A stretch of DNA of 15,065 nt from JAXHMM01 sp964528445 (GTDB taxonomy: Bacteria > Bacteroidota > Rhodothermia > Balneolales > Balneolaceae). The notes beneath the pieces are model-generated. The model saw nothing but the letters and a program-made list of their open reading frames with translations, was not told the origin of the DNA and did no database searches. The translations under genes and the position numbers were made by a program. The stretch spans positions 1 to 15,065 of the forward strand of contig CAZGSL010000041.1 in NCBI GenBank assembly GCA_964528445.1. The letters are read 5' to 3'. Positions within the stretch are counted from its first letter, which is position 1. Every line of letters starts with the position of its first letter. Positions 1 through 7,152 of this stretch are shown in pieces.

Positions 1-56
1 GCCGGACAAGGGCTCGACGTGCGATCGTCTCTGTATTCCAGAATGTCAAAGAACAT
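1..56 (-). CDS. Possible 5' end of an unidentified gene (partial)
   Basis: From an ATG at 56 a minus-strand frame stays open to the window edge for 18 codons, reading MFFDILEYRDDRTSSPCP. I do not recognise the protein and eighteen codons cannot establish it. Supporting points are the position about 29 nt after a predicted transcription start, the same direction as the cluster, and an ordinary residue mix. There is no Shine-Dalgarno (GCCGGACGAA precedes the ATG), which is usual in this window. A chance open frame of this length is quite possible. Confidence 0.35.
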   Translation of the reverse strand, partial: MFFDILEYRDDRTSSPCP

Positions 57-91
57 TTCGTCCGGCGTAACAGGTCCCGGACAGACCTAAA

Positions 92-120
92 AGATAATGC
101 TTATACCCCAGAAATGTCAA
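92..120 (-). promoter_or_regulatory. Candidate promoter for a gene left of the window
   Basis: The minus strand carries TTGACA (120-115), a 17-nt spacer and TTATCT (97-92). The first hexamer and spacing match the sigma-70 consensus; TTATCT is only a fair -10. Read as a Bacteroidota promoter, TTGAC, a 19-nt spacer and TATCTTTT come close to TTG...TAnnTTTG. The predicted start near base 85 lies about 29 nt before the ATG at 56. Confidence 0.4.
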
Positions 121-182
121 TCAAATGCCGGAATATTTTTTCTTTCTGAATACCCGGCCGGACCTTTCAGGAGCGATGCCAT

Positions 183-206
183 GATACGGTTTCTTCCCTC
201 CGTATC
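183..206. repeat. Perfect 7-bp inverted repeat with a 10-nt loop
   Basis: GATACGG at 183-189 and CCGTATC at 200-206 are perfect reverse complements. It lies in the spacer after rplQ. No T-run follows on either strand, so its role is unclear; it might protect the 3' end of the mRNA. Confidence 0.45.
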
Positions 207-215
207 CAAAACTTT

Positions 216-239
216 GCGGCGTTTTATTTTTGCCGCCGC
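216..239 (-). terminator. Possible weak terminator hairpin after rplQ
   Basis: In the rplQ transcript GCGGCG-(12-nt A-rich loop)-CGCCGC forms a 6-bp GC stem 53 nt after the stop, followed by AAAGUUUU. The U-run is short and displaced, so it is a poor intrinsic terminator. Two other stems flank it (GCCGG/CCGGC at 268-283 and GATACGG/CCGTATC at 183-206), also without U-tracts. Termination could equally be Rho-dependent or lie beyond the window. Confidence 0.25.
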
Positions 240-291
240 CCGCGTCTTTCAGAGAATGGAAGGGAGTGCCGGCAAACACCGGCCGCCGGAC

Positions 292-747
292 TCAATCCTC
301 GTTCTGGTCCGGCTGGGCGGAGGTGGTCTTTTTCGACTTGCCCGCCCGTCGCGTGCGCTTCTTCTTCTGGCTGTCTTCCGGTTTGATGTCGTTGTAATCC
401 ACCAGCTCGATCACCGCCATATGGGCGTTGTCGCCGGAGCGGTATCCCAGCTTGACCACGCGGGTATAGCCGCCGGGACGATCCATGGCCTTCTTGGCCA
501 CTTCGTTGAAAAGATGGGAAACCGCCTCCTTGTCTTTCAATTTTGAAAACACCTTTCTGCGATTGTGGGAGGTATCCTCCTTGGCCCGGGTTATGAGCGG
601 CTCCACGTAGGTGCGCAGCTCCTTGGCCTTCGGCACCGTGGTGGTGATCCGGTGCTCCTTGATAAGAGCCACGGAGAGCGCGCTGAGCGTAGCCTTCCGG
701 TGCGAGGGGGTTCTGCCCAGTTTTCTTCCTTTGATCAGATGGCGCAT
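292..747 (-). CDS. rplQ: 50S ribosomal protein L17
   Basis: A 151-residue L17 (bL17). The core (about 1-118) has MRHLIKGRKLGRTPSHRKAT, LIKEHRITTTVPKAKELR and the closing RPGGYTRVVKLGYRSGDNAH followed by MAVIELVDY. It is located at the 50S tunnel exit side. Residues 120-151 form a hydrophilic extension, first basic (KKKRTRRAGKSKK) then acidic (QPDQNED), probably disordered. AAGGAA sits immediately before the ATG. The stop is TGA. It is the last recognised gene of the cluster; the next 235 nt are non-coding. Confidence 0.97.
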   Translation of the reverse strand: MRHLIKGRKLGRTPSHRKATLSALSVALIKEHRITTTVPKAKELRTYVEPLITRAKEDTSHNRRKVFSKLKDKEAVSHLFNEVAKKAMDRPGGYTRVVKLGYRSGDNAHMAVIELVDYNDIKPEDSQKKKRTRRAGKSKKTTSAQPDQNED

Positions 748-774
748 TTCCTTACGTGTAAACGATTTGAATTA

Positions 775-1749
775 TCAATCCAGGTATTTCGAAACATCCA
801 TGCCGAAATGAAGATTCTTGTCCTCAATAACCTCCACCAGTTCCGCCAGCGACTTCTTTCCGAAGTTCCGGAACTTCAGCAGATCCTGCTCGTCCCGGGA
901 AACCAGCTCCCCGATGGTGTTGATGTTGGCGGATTTCAGGCAGTTGTAGGCGCGAACGCTCAGGTTGAGATCCTCGATGCTGGTCTTCAGCAGGTTGGCA
1001 ATCCGCTGCTTCTCCGCATCGACCTCCTCTTCCTCCTGGGTGAACGGCTCGTCAATCTCTTCGGTAATAAACTTCTCTATATGCTCCTTCAGGATCTTGC
1101 CGGCGATGGTGAGCGCCTCCTTGGCGTTGACCGAACCGTCGGTGGTGACCTCCATGGTCAGCTTTTCATAGTCGGTGCGCTGGCCCACCCGGACGTTGTC
1201 CACGTCGTACTTTACCTGCTTGATGGGCGTGTAGATGGCATCGATCGGTATGAGGGTGACGTTCTCGTCGGTATCCACGTCCTGTTCCTCGGAAGGTACA
1301 TACCCGCGTCCGCGGCCGACCCGAAGTTCCATCTCGATTTCGGCATCCTCCGACATCGTGGCGACCAGCTGGTCGGGATTGAGCACTTCGTAATCTCCTG
1401 TCGCCTCCGCGATGTCCGCAGCCGTAAGCTTGCCTTCGCCTTTTTTGGTGAGATGGATAATCCCGCTGCTCTGGTCGATCTGGCTGAAGCGGACCTCCTT
1501 CAAATTGAGTATGATTTCATAGACGTCCTCCTTGACCCCCTTTATGCTGGAGTATTCATGCTCCACGCCGTTGATCTTGATGGCGTTGATCGCTATGCCG
1601 GGCAGAGAGGAGAGCAGGATCCTGCGAAATGAATTTCCAATGGTGACGCCGAATCCGCGCTCCAGGGGTTGAAGCACAAAGGTGCCGAACGTATCGCTGG
1701 AATCTTCCACCTGAAGCGTTTCAGGCATTTGTATGCTATAGTTGCTCAT
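775..1749 (-). CDS. rpoA: DNA-directed RNA polymerase subunit alpha
   Basis: A 324-residue alpha subunit. The N-terminal dimerisation and assembly domain covers about residues 1-230, with ERGFGVTIGNSFRRILLSSL at 30-49 and the IKGVKEDVYEIILNLK strand. An acidic linker (about 231-248, EIDEPFTQEEEEVDAEKQ) leads to the C-terminal domain, where LNLSVRAYNCLKSANINTIG and FRNFGKKSLAEL are conserved; Arg266 and Asn269 match the E. coli Arg265 and Asn268 that contact UP elements and activators. It is therefore complete. The protein ends in FGMDVSKYLD. Stop TGA lies 27 nt before rplQ. Confidence 0.98.
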   Translation of the reverse strand: MSNYSIQMPETLQVEDSSDTFGTFVLQPLERGFGVTIGNSFRRILLSSLPGIAINAIKINGVEHEYSSIKGVKEDVYEIILNLKEVRFSQIDQSSGIIHLTKKGEGKLTAADIAEATGDYEVLNPDQLVATMSEDAEIEMELRVGRGRGYVPSEEQDVDTDENVTLIPIDAIYTPIKQVKYDVDNVRVGQRTDYEKLTMEVTTDGSVNAKEALTIAGKILKEHIEKFITEEIDEPFTQEEEEVDAEKQRIANLLKTSIEDLNLSVRAYNCLKSANINTIGELVSRDEQDLLKFRNFGKKSLAELVEVIEDKNLHFGMDVSKYLD

Positions 1750-1782
1750 GGTTGAAGCGTTGTAGCTTGCTTGGATTTGAAA

Positions 1783-2388
1783 TTACTTGGAATAGAGCTC
1801 GACGATGAGCTGTACGTTGATGTTTTCCGGTATCTCCTCCAGGTCGGGAAAGTTCAGAAATTTGCCCGACTTGGCGTCCTTGTCCACTTCCAGCCACTTG
1901 TACTTGCTGGTCGGCGCGTGCTTCAGCGAATCCTCGATCACTTCCAGGTTGCGGGACTTGGGACGAACCGATACCACGTCTCCCGGCTTCATATGATAGG
2001 AGGGAATATTCACCAGTTCGTCGTTTACCACCATATGCTTGTGGCTGACCAGCTGGCGGGCCTGCCGGCGCGTCCGGGCCAGGCCAAGCCTGAAGACGGT
2101 ATTGTCGAGGCGGCTCTCAAGAAGCTGCAGGAGAATTTCCCCCGTCACCCCCTCCTTCGCGTTGGCCTTGTCAAAAAGATTGGAAAACTGTTTTTCCAGC
2201 AGGCCGTAGGTGTACTTGGCTTTCTGCTTCTCCTCCAGCTGAATCGCGTACTCGGATTTTCTGCGGTAGCGGGAACGTCCGTGCTGTCCCGGTCCGTAAG
2301 GCTTGCGCTCCAGCGCCTTGCTGGGACCGAAAATCGGTTCACGAAAACGTCTGGCCTTTTTCTGTTTGGGTCCTCTGTATCTTGCCAT
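1783..2388 (-). CDS. rpsD: 30S ribosomal protein S4, zinc-free type
   Basis: A 201-residue S4 (uS4), starting MARYRGPKQKKARRFREPIF, followed by the ERKPYGPGQHGRSRYRRKSE segment. The S4 RNA-binding domain spans about residues 90-142: LLESRLDNTVFRLGLARTRR, QARQLVSHKHMVVNDELVN, IPSYHMKPGDVVSVR. There is no cysteine in the protein, so it is the C-minus form without the N-terminal zinc cluster. S4 is a primary 16S rRNA binder and part of the mRNA entry helicase with S3 and S5. The C-terminus is slightly acidic with PENINVQLIVELYSK. It follows rpsK by 23 nt and precedes rpoA by 33 nt. In E. coli it represses the alpha operon; no comparable leader is seen upstream of rpsM here. Confidence 0.98.
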   Translation of the reverse strand: MARYRGPKQKKARRFREPIFGPSKALERKPYGPGQHGRSRYRRKSEYAIQLEEKQKAKYTYGLLEKQFSNLFDKANAKEGVTGEILLQLLESRLDNTVFRLGLARTRRQARQLVSHKHMVVNDELVNIPSYHMKPGDVVSVRPKSRNLEVIEDSLKHAPTSKYKWLEVDKDAKSGKFLNFPDLEEIPENINVQLIVELYSK

Positions 2389-2411
2389 ATTCTGTTACTT
2401 CTGCTCTTCTG

Positions 2412-2816
2412 TTATACTCTTCTGCGTTTCGGGGGCCTGCATCCGTTGTGCGGGATAGGCGTGCGGTCCTTGATGGTGGTCACCTCCAATCCGCTGTTGG
2501 CCAGAGCCCTGATGGCCGCCTCCCGCCCGGAACCCGGCCCCTTGACAAAGACCTCCACGCGCCGCAGCCCCATTTCATAGGCTGCCGTGGCCGCCGTTTC
2601 CGCGCTCAGCTGGGCAGCGTAGGGCGTGTTTTTGCGCGACCCCTTGAATCCCTCCTTGCCGGCGGACGACCAGGACAGGGTATTCCCGTCGGCATCGGTG
2701 ACCGTCACCAGCACGTTGTTAAAGGTGGCCTTGATAAAGGCCATCCCGTTGGGATCCGAGATTTGCCTTCTTCTCTTCTTCTTGGTTGAGGCGGATTTTC
2801 GTTCTTTCTTAGCCAT
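2412..2816 (-). CDS. rpsK: 30S ribosomal protein S11
   Basis: A 134-residue S11 (uS11). After a lysine-rich N-terminus (MAKKERKSASTKKKRRRQ) come AFIKATFNNVLVTVTDADGN, the SSAGKEGFKGSRKNTPYAAQ block and VEVFVKGPGSGREAAIRAL, ending with DRTPIPHNGCRPPKRRRV. It lies on the 30S platform near the E-site codon and the anti-Shine-Dalgarno end of 16S rRNA. In Bacteroidota ribosomes studied elsewhere, platform proteins help to hide that 16S tail; the poor Shine-Dalgarno usage in this window agrees with such a mechanism, but residue-level evidence is not examined here. It follows rpsM by 19 nt. Confidence 0.98.
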   Translation of the reverse strand: MAKKERKSASTKKKRRRQISDPNGMAFIKATFNNVLVTVTDADGNTLSWSSAGKEGFKGSRKNTPYAAQLSAETAATAAYEMGLRRVEVFVKGPGSGREAAIRALANSGLEVTTIKDRTPIPHNGCRPPKRRRV

Positions 2817-2835
2817 TTATAAGGTTGCTCTGTGG

Positions 2836-3216
2836 TTATTTTTTCGGAGCCGACTTTCTGCCCGCAACGGTACGGCGCTTGCCTTTCCGGGTCCGGGCGT
2901 TGGTGCGGGTGCGCTGGCCGCGGACCGGCAGGCCCTTGCGGTGGCGGTTTCCCCGGTAGGATCCGATCTCGATGAGACGGCGGATGTTCTGTTTCTCCTC
3001 GGTGCGAAGGGCACCTTCCACCTTGTATTCGGAGTCGATCTTCTGTCGAAGCTTCGACACCTGGTCATCCGTCCAGTCTTTCACCTTGATCCCCCGGTCG
3101 ATGTCCAGCGCGTCCAGGATCTCCTGGGCGGTGGACCGGCCGATCCCGTAGATGTAGGTCAGGCCGATTTCGCCGCGCTTCTCCTTGGGTAGATCTATAC
3201 CAGCAATTCTTGCCAT
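2836..3216 (-). CDS. rpsM: 30S ribosomal protein S13
   Basis: A 126-residue S13 (uS13), MARIAGIDLPKEKRGEIGLT at the start, then YIYGIGRSTAQEIL, the helix-two-turn-helix motif, and the C-terminal RLIEIGSYRGNRHRKGLPVR, GQRTRTNARTRKGKRRTV, diagnostic of the family. The basic tail reaches the P-site tRNA; the protein forms the B1a/B1b bridges with L5. The final RKSAPKK is typical. AAGGAG occurs 12 nt before the ATG (3229-3234), rather far for an efficient site. It is the first gene of the alpha block, in the usual order rpsM-rpsK-rpsD-rpoA-rplQ. Confidence 0.98.
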   Translation of the reverse strand: MARIAGIDLPKEKRGEIGLTYIYGIGRSTAQEILDALDIDRGIKVKDWTDDQVSKLRQKIDSEYKVEGALRTEEKQNIRRLIEIGSYRGNRHRKGLPVRGQRTRTNARTRKGKRRTVAGRKSAPKK

Positions 3217-3235
3217 AACGAGTCAGTTCTCCTTG

Positions 3236-3352
3236 TTATCCCTGCCGCTGCTTGTGACGGGGATTTTTCTTGTTGATGACGTACACTCTGCCGTTACGAC
3301 GTACGATTTTATCGTCTGGACTTCTTTTCTTTACGGAAGACTTGGTCTTCAT
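3236..3352 (-). CDS. rpmJ: 50S ribosomal protein L36, zinc-free variant
   Basis: A 38-residue ORF between infA and rpsM. It begins MKTKSSVKKRSPDDKIVRRN and ends with GRVYVINKKNPRHKQRQG, which matches the Bacteroidota form of L36 (bL36). The zinc ligands of the canonical protein (three Cys and one His) are not kept: there is no cysteine, Asp14 replaces the Cys of the usual CKIVRR, and only His33 remains. L36 binds 23S rRNA in the 50S core near the GTPase-associated region. Start ATG at 3352, stop TAA, 28 nt after infA and 19 nt before rpsM, the standard position. Confidence 0.95.
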   Translation of the reverse strand: MKTKSSVKKRSPDDKIVRRNGRVYVINKKNPRHKQRQG

Positions 3353-3380
3353 GGTACTGTAGCTGCTTTCTGTTTGGTAT

Positions 3381-3599
3381 TTATTTATAACGATACGTAA
3401 TGCGACCCTTGCTCAGGTCATACGGTGACATCTCCACGGCAACGCGATCGCCGGGGAGAATTTTGATATAGTGCATTCTCATCTTGCCGGAAACATGGGC
3501 GAGGATTTCGTGCCCGTTGTCCAGCTCCACACGGAACTGTGCGTTCGGCAAAGCCTCTATAATTTCTCCATCCTGCTTAATCGGCTCTTCTTTAGCCAT
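3381..3599 (-). CDS. infA: Translation initiation factor IF-1
   Basis: A 72-residue single OB-fold protein, exactly the usual IF-1 length. The sequence starts MAKEEPIKQDGEIIEALPNA and continues with FRVELDNGHEILAHVSGKMR, then MHYIKILPGDRVAVEMSPYD and LSKGRITYRYK, near-consensus throughout. IF-1 occupies the 30S A site during initiation together with IF-2 and IF-3. The start ATG overlaps the 3' end of map by 8 nt (map ends in AAT-GGC-TAA while infA reads ATG-GCT-AAA), suggesting coupled translation. The stop is 28 nt upstream of rpmJ. Confidence 0.98.
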   Translation of the reverse strand: MAKEEPIKQDGEIIEALPNAQFRVELDNGHEILAHVSGKMRMHYIKILPGDRVAVEMSPYDLSKGRITYRYK

Positions 3600-4407
3600 T
3601 GGGTATCTCGGTGTTAATTCGTCTTTTGGCTATCTGGTCAATATAATCAAAAGTACTCAAAATATCAGCTTCACCGTCCCTGATCACAATGTCATGCTCG
3701 TAATGGGCGGCGAGGCTTCCGTCGTTCGTCACCACGGTCCATCCGTCGTCCAGGGTGTTCACTTTCCAGGTTCCACCGGTGATCATCGGCTCGATCGCCA
3801 GCGTCATGCCCTCGCGCAGCCGCTCGCCCCTTCCCTTCTTGCCGAAATTGGGCACGGACGGGTCCTCGTGCAGCGACCGTCCCAGGCCGTGGCCCACCAG
3901 GTCGCGCACCACCCCGAAACCGGCCGATTCGCAATGCTGCTGAACCGCGTTCGAGATGTCTCCCACCCGGTTGCCGTGGACCGCCTGTTCGATCCCCCGG
4001 TAGAGCGACGCAAGCGTGACACGGAGAAGCTCGAGGGTCTCCTCGCCGCACTCGCCCACCGGGAAGGTGTAGGCATGATCCCCGAAGTAGCCGTTCTTCT
4101 CCACTCCGCAATCGATCGATACGATGTCTCCCTCCTGCAGCACCCTGCTTTCGCTGGGTATGCCGTGGACGACCTCTTCGTTGACCGAGACGCAGAGCGT
4201 GGCCGGGAACGGATTGTTCGGCGGACCGTAGCCCTTGAAGGCCGGCCGACCGCCTTCCCGGCGGATGAATTCCTCGGCCACCCGGTCAAGTTTTGCGGTG
4301 GTGACGCCGGGCTCAATATGCCGGGCCACCTCTCCCAGCGTCCGGGAGACGATGAGGGCGCTCTCGCGCATCTTTTCAATCTCCGATTCGCTCTTCAGGT
4401 AGATCAT
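3592..4407 (-). CDS. map: Type I methionine aminopeptidase
   Basis: A 271-residue cytosolic metallopeptidase that removes the initiator methionine from nascent proteins after deformylation. The pita-bread fold ligands are all present: Asp99 in SIDCG, Asp110 in YFGDHAY, His173 in VGHGLG, Glu206 in LAIEPMI and Glu237 in HYEHDIVI; the substrate-site His81 lies in NEEVVHG. Residue numbers are two higher than the E. coli equivalents. No N-terminal SH3-binding extension is seen, so it is the short type Ia. The start overlaps the secY stop (TGATG), and its last codons overlap infA by 8 nt, so all three are probably translationally coupled. Placing Map with SecY, IF-1 and ribosomal genes matches its action on new chains at the exit tunnel. 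Confidence 0.97.
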   Translation of the reverse strand: MIYLKSESEIEKMRESALIVSRTLGEVARHIEPGVTTAKLDRVAEEFIRREGGRPAFKGYGPPNNPFPATLCVSVNEEVVHGIPSESRVLQEGDIVSIDCGVEKNGYFGDHAYTFPVGECGEETLELLRVTLASLYRGIEQAVHGNRVGDISNAVQQHCESAGFGVVRDLVGHGLGRSLHEDPSVPNFGKKGRGERLREGMTLAIEPMITGGTWKVNTLDDGWTVVTNDGSLAAHYEHDIVIRDGEADILSTFDYIDQIAKRRINTEIPNG

Positions 4408-5714
4408 CAGGATCTGCGCCGCCCCTTCATTTTTCCGGTTTTCATAAATCCGTCGTAGTGCCGCATCATCAGATGGCTCTCGATCTGCTGGAGGGTATCC
4501 AGCGCCACGCCCACGATAATCAGCAGGCTCGTGCCCCCGTAGAACATCGAGAACCCGGGAGTCACCCCGAGCCGCGCGGCGAAAGCGGGCAGGATCGCGA
4601 TGAATGAGAGAAATATAGCACCGGGCAGGGTCACCTTGGTCAGGATATTGTCAATAAATTCCACGGTCTGCTTGCCGGGGCGCACGCCCGGGATAAATCC
4701 GCCCTGCCGTTTCATGGTATCGGCCATCTCCTTCGGGTTGATCGCGATGGCCGTATAGAAGTAGGTGAAGAACATGCAGATGAAAAAGAATATGATGGAG
4801 TAGGTTATACCCGTGAAGTCACTGGACCAGGCCGTGAGGAACTGCACCGTCTGGTTGTCCGGGAAGAAGGTGGCGATGGTGCTCGGAATAAACATGATGG
4901 ACTGCGCGAAGATAATGGGCATCACTCCCGCGGAGTTGACCTTCAGCGGAAGATACTGGGTGGTGCCGCCGTAGACTTTGCGTCCGACGACCCGCTTTGC
5001 GTACTGGACGGGAATCTTGCGGACGCCCTGCGTCAGCTGGACGCATCCCGCGATCACGATCACCAGCGCGGCCACCTCGATGAGGACGATGATCATGTTG
5101 GCCTTGGTGGTGACCTCGTTTATAAAGCTCACCGGGAGAGCCGCGATAATCCCGATCATGATCAGGATGGAGATCCCGTTCCCGATCCCCCGCTCGGTTA
5201 TGCGCTCGCCCAGCCACATGACGAAGGTGGTACCCGCCGTCAGGATAATGACCGAAGTCAGGATAAAGGTAAGGTTGCTCACCACAATGGCGTCGGGGGA
5301 GGTGGCCATCAGGTTGATGGCGAATCCGATGGCCTGGACGGCGGTAATACCCACCGTTCCGTAACGGGTAAGGCGGTTAATCTTTCGCTTGCCCTCCTCA
5401 CCTTCCCGCTGGAGCTTCTGAAAATAGGGTACCACCGCGCCCATAAGCTGGATGATAATGGCGGCGGTAATATAGGGCATGATGCCGAGGGCAAATACGC
5501 CCGCGCGGGAGAACGCCCCCCCCACGAACATGTCAAACAGGCCGAGCAGGCTGGAGGCGTTGCCCGTCTGGTCTACCAGCTGGGCGGCGTCGATACCGGG
5601 GAGCGTCACGTAGCTGCCCACCCGGTAGATCATCAGGATACCGACGACGTAGAGGATCCGGTTCTTGAGCTCCTCTATCTTGAATATATTCCGCAGATTT
5701 TCTACTAAACTCAT
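4407..5714 (-). CDS. secY: Protein translocase channel subunit SecY
   Basis: A 435-residue multispanning membrane protein with about ten hydrophobic helices, the main pore of the SecYEG translocon in the inner membrane. It begins MSLVENLRNIFKIEELKNRI. Diagnostic parts are the plug/TM2 region (LFDMFVGGAFSRAGVFALGI), cytosolic loop KRKINRLTRYGTV, WLGERITERGIGNGISILIM (TM4-5), GVMPIIFAQSIM, and the C-terminal loop around RPGKQTVEFID that contacts SecA and the ribosome. The end, LLIIVGVALDTLQQIESHLM then KTGKMKGRRRS, is typical. It lies downstream of rplO as in most bacteria. Its TGA stop shares one base with the map ATG. adk, which separates secY and map in Bacillus, is absent. Confidence 0.98.
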   Translation of the reverse strand: MSLVENLRNIFKIEELKNRILYVVGILMIYRVGSYVTLPGIDAAQLVDQTGNASSLLGLFDMFVGGAFSRAGVFALGIMPYITAAIIIQLMGAVVPYFQKLQREGEEGKRKINRLTRYGTVGITAVQAIGFAINLMATSPDAIVVSNLTFILTSVIILTAGTTFVMWLGERITERGIGNGISILIMIGIIAALPVSFINEVTTKANMIIVLIEVAALVIVIAGCVQLTQGVRKIPVQYAKRVVGRKVYGGTTQYLPLKVNSAGVMPIIFAQSIMFIPSTIATFFPDNQTVQFLTAWSSDFTGITYSIIFFFICMFFTYFYTAIAINPKEMADTMKRQGGFIPGVRPGKQTVEFIDNILTKVTLPGAIFLSFIAILPAFAARLGVTPGFSMFYGGTSLLIIVGVALDTLQQIESHLMMRHYDGFMKTGKMKGRRRS

Positions 5715-5733
5715 CTAATATGGTGGCTGAAAA

Positions 5734-6198
5734 TTATTCTTCTACGACCGTCACGCTGCCGCCGGCACGCTCCACTTTCTCCCTGCCCGATTCGCTGTGG
5801 GCGTGCACTTCGATCTCCACCCCGGTTTCAATCTCTCCCCGGCCCAGCAGTTTGACCAAGTCGTTTTTCCCGATGATTCCGGCCTCCCTCAGGTCGTCAA
5901 TGGTGATGGGAGACTCCAGTTTCCCGGACTGGACAAAGTATTCGATGCTCTCCACATTCAGGGCCACATACGAGGTGCGGAAATTGTTGATGAATCCGAA
6001 CTTGGGGACCCTGCGCTGCAGCGGCATCTGTCCCCCCTCAAACCAGAAACGAACTTTGTATCCGCTGCGGGAGAGCTGGCCGTTGTGCCCGCGGCCCACG
6101 GTGTGTCCCCCGCGGCCGGAGCCTTCTCCCCGCCCGATGCGCTTCTTTTTCAGCTTGTTGGGCTCGGGAGCGTTCAGGTTGCTTAAATCAATTGCCAT
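5734..6198 (-). CDS. rplO: 50S ribosomal protein L15
   Basis: A 154-residue L15 (uL15) starting MAIDLSNLNAPEPNKLKKKR. The glycine- and arginine-rich N-terminal extension RIGRGEGSGRGGHTVGRGHN and GQLSRSG is the family signature; PLQRRVPKFGFINNF follows, then the globular domain, which ends in GREKVERAGGSVTVVEE. L15 is a late 50S assembly protein that threads into the 23S core. GGAACC lies directly before the ATG. It is 19 nt upstream of secY, the usual partner downstream. Confidence 0.98.
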   Translation of the reverse strand: MAIDLSNLNAPEPNKLKKKRIGRGEGSGRGGHTVGRGHNGQLSRSGYKVRFWFEGGQMPLQRRVPKFGFINNFRTSYVALNVESIEYFVQSGKLESPITIDDLREAGIIGKNDLVKLLGRGEIETGVEIEVHAHSESGREKVERAGGSVTVVEE

Positions 6199-6233
6199 GG
6201 TTCCGTAGGTTTAGAAATTCAGGTATCGCTAAA

Positions 6234-6758
6234 CTAGCCTTCAAAAACTTTCTCAACGGGAATGCCGCGCCGCTCAGCCACCTCCAGGGGATCGGTAAGA
6301 TCCATCAGGGCGTTGTAGGTGGCTTTTACCATGTTGTGGGGGTTGGAGGAGCCCACCGACTTGGTGAGAATATTCTTTATTCCCGCGATATCGAGCAGGG
6401 CCTTGACCGGTCCCCCGGCAATCACGCCGGTACCCTCGGAGGCGGGCCGGAGAACAACTTCGCCGGCTCCCTCCTTACCGGTAATGCTGTGGTAGATGCT
6501 TCCCGTTTTGGTCATTGGAACCCTGATCAGGTTCTTCTTGGCATTGTCAAAACCTTTCTGGATGGCATCGGACACCTCGTTGGCCTTGCCCAGGCCGTGT
6601 CCCACGACGCCGTCCTTGTTTCCGACCACCACGATGGCATTGAAGCCGAACCGGCGCCCCCCTTTCACCACCTTCGAGACCCGGTTGATGTGAACCAGCT
6701 TCTCTTCGAGGTTGAGGTTTCCGGGGCTGATGTTGTATCGTCTTCTTACTTTAGGCAT
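6234..6758 (-). CDS. rpsE: 30S ribosomal protein S5
   Basis: A 174-residue S5 (uS5). The dsRNA-binding-like N-terminal domain shows LEEKLVHINRVSKVVKGGRR and FGFNAIVVVGNKDGVVGHGL; the C-terminal domain has RPASEGTGVIAGGPVKALLD, then AGIKNILTKSVGSSNPHN. The VVKGGRR loop is where spectinomycin-resistance changes map in E. coli; the residues look wild type. S5 lies at the mRNA entry site with S3 and S4, and affects fidelity. The stop is TAG. The next gene is rplO after only 35 nt: rpmD (L30), which usually stands here, is absent. Confidence 0.98.
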   Translation of the reverse strand: MPKVRRRYNISPGNLNLEEKLVHINRVSKVVKGGRRFGFNAIVVVGNKDGVVGHGLGKANEVSDAIQKGFDNAKKNLIRVPMTKTGSIYHSITGKEGAGEVVLRPASEGTGVIAGGPVKALLDIAGIKNILTKSVGSSNPHNMVKATYNALMDLTDPLEVAERRGIPVEKVFEG

Positions 6759-6771
6759 AATGGTATCGTAT

Positions 6772-7140
6772 TTAAAATTTCAGTCCGCCTTCGCGAGCTC
6801 CTTCCGCCAGCGATTTCACAATCCCGTGGTAGCGGTAACCGCTCCGGTCAAACACCACCTCCTCGATTCCGCTCTCCCTGGCTTTATCCGCCAGGTCGGC
6901 TCCCACGATTCCTGCCGCTTCCACCCTGCTCTTGTCGCCGATCTTCCCGGCGATGTCGTCGGAGAGAGTCGAGGATGACGCCAGGGTATGTCCGCTGCGG
7001 TCGTCCACCAGCTGGGCGTAGACATGCTTGTTGCTCTTGTAGACGGTCAGGCGCGGCTGTTCGGCCGTCCCGCGGATGGTAGACCGAATCCGTCGCTTGA
7101 TGCGTGCTCTGCGTTGGCTTTTTGCTTTGTTCTTATCCAT
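6772..7140 (-). CDS. rplR: 50S ribosomal protein L18
   Basis: A 122-residue L18 (uL18). A basic N-terminus (KAKSQRRARIKRRIRSTIRG) is followed by RLTVYKSNKHVYAQLVDD, LASSSTL and, in the C-terminal half, AADLxxKARExGI-like ADLADKARESGIEEVVFDRS and GYRYHGIVKSLAEGAREGGL, all diagnostic. It binds 5S rRNA with L5 in the central protuberance. The gene follows rplF by 12 nt and precedes rpsE by 13 nt; the leader is GGATTAACTCA, without a good Shine-Dalgarno. Confidence 0.98.
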   Translation of the reverse strand: MDKNKAKSQRRARIKRRIRSTIRGTAEQPRLTVYKSNKHVYAQLVDDRSGHTLASSSTLSDDIAGKIGDKSRVEAAGIVGADLADKARESGIEEVVFDRSGYRYHGIVKSLAEGAREGGLKF

Positions 7141-7152
7141 TGAGTTAATCCG

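Noticed and set aside
72..88. Inverted repeat AGGTC/GACCT as a terminator
   Set aside because: A 5-bp stem without a following U-run on either strand.
117..182. A 21-codon minus-strand open frame starting at ATG 182, after rplQ
   Set aside because: Very short, no Shine-Dalgarno, and it runs into the candidate promoter; no evidence that it is translated.
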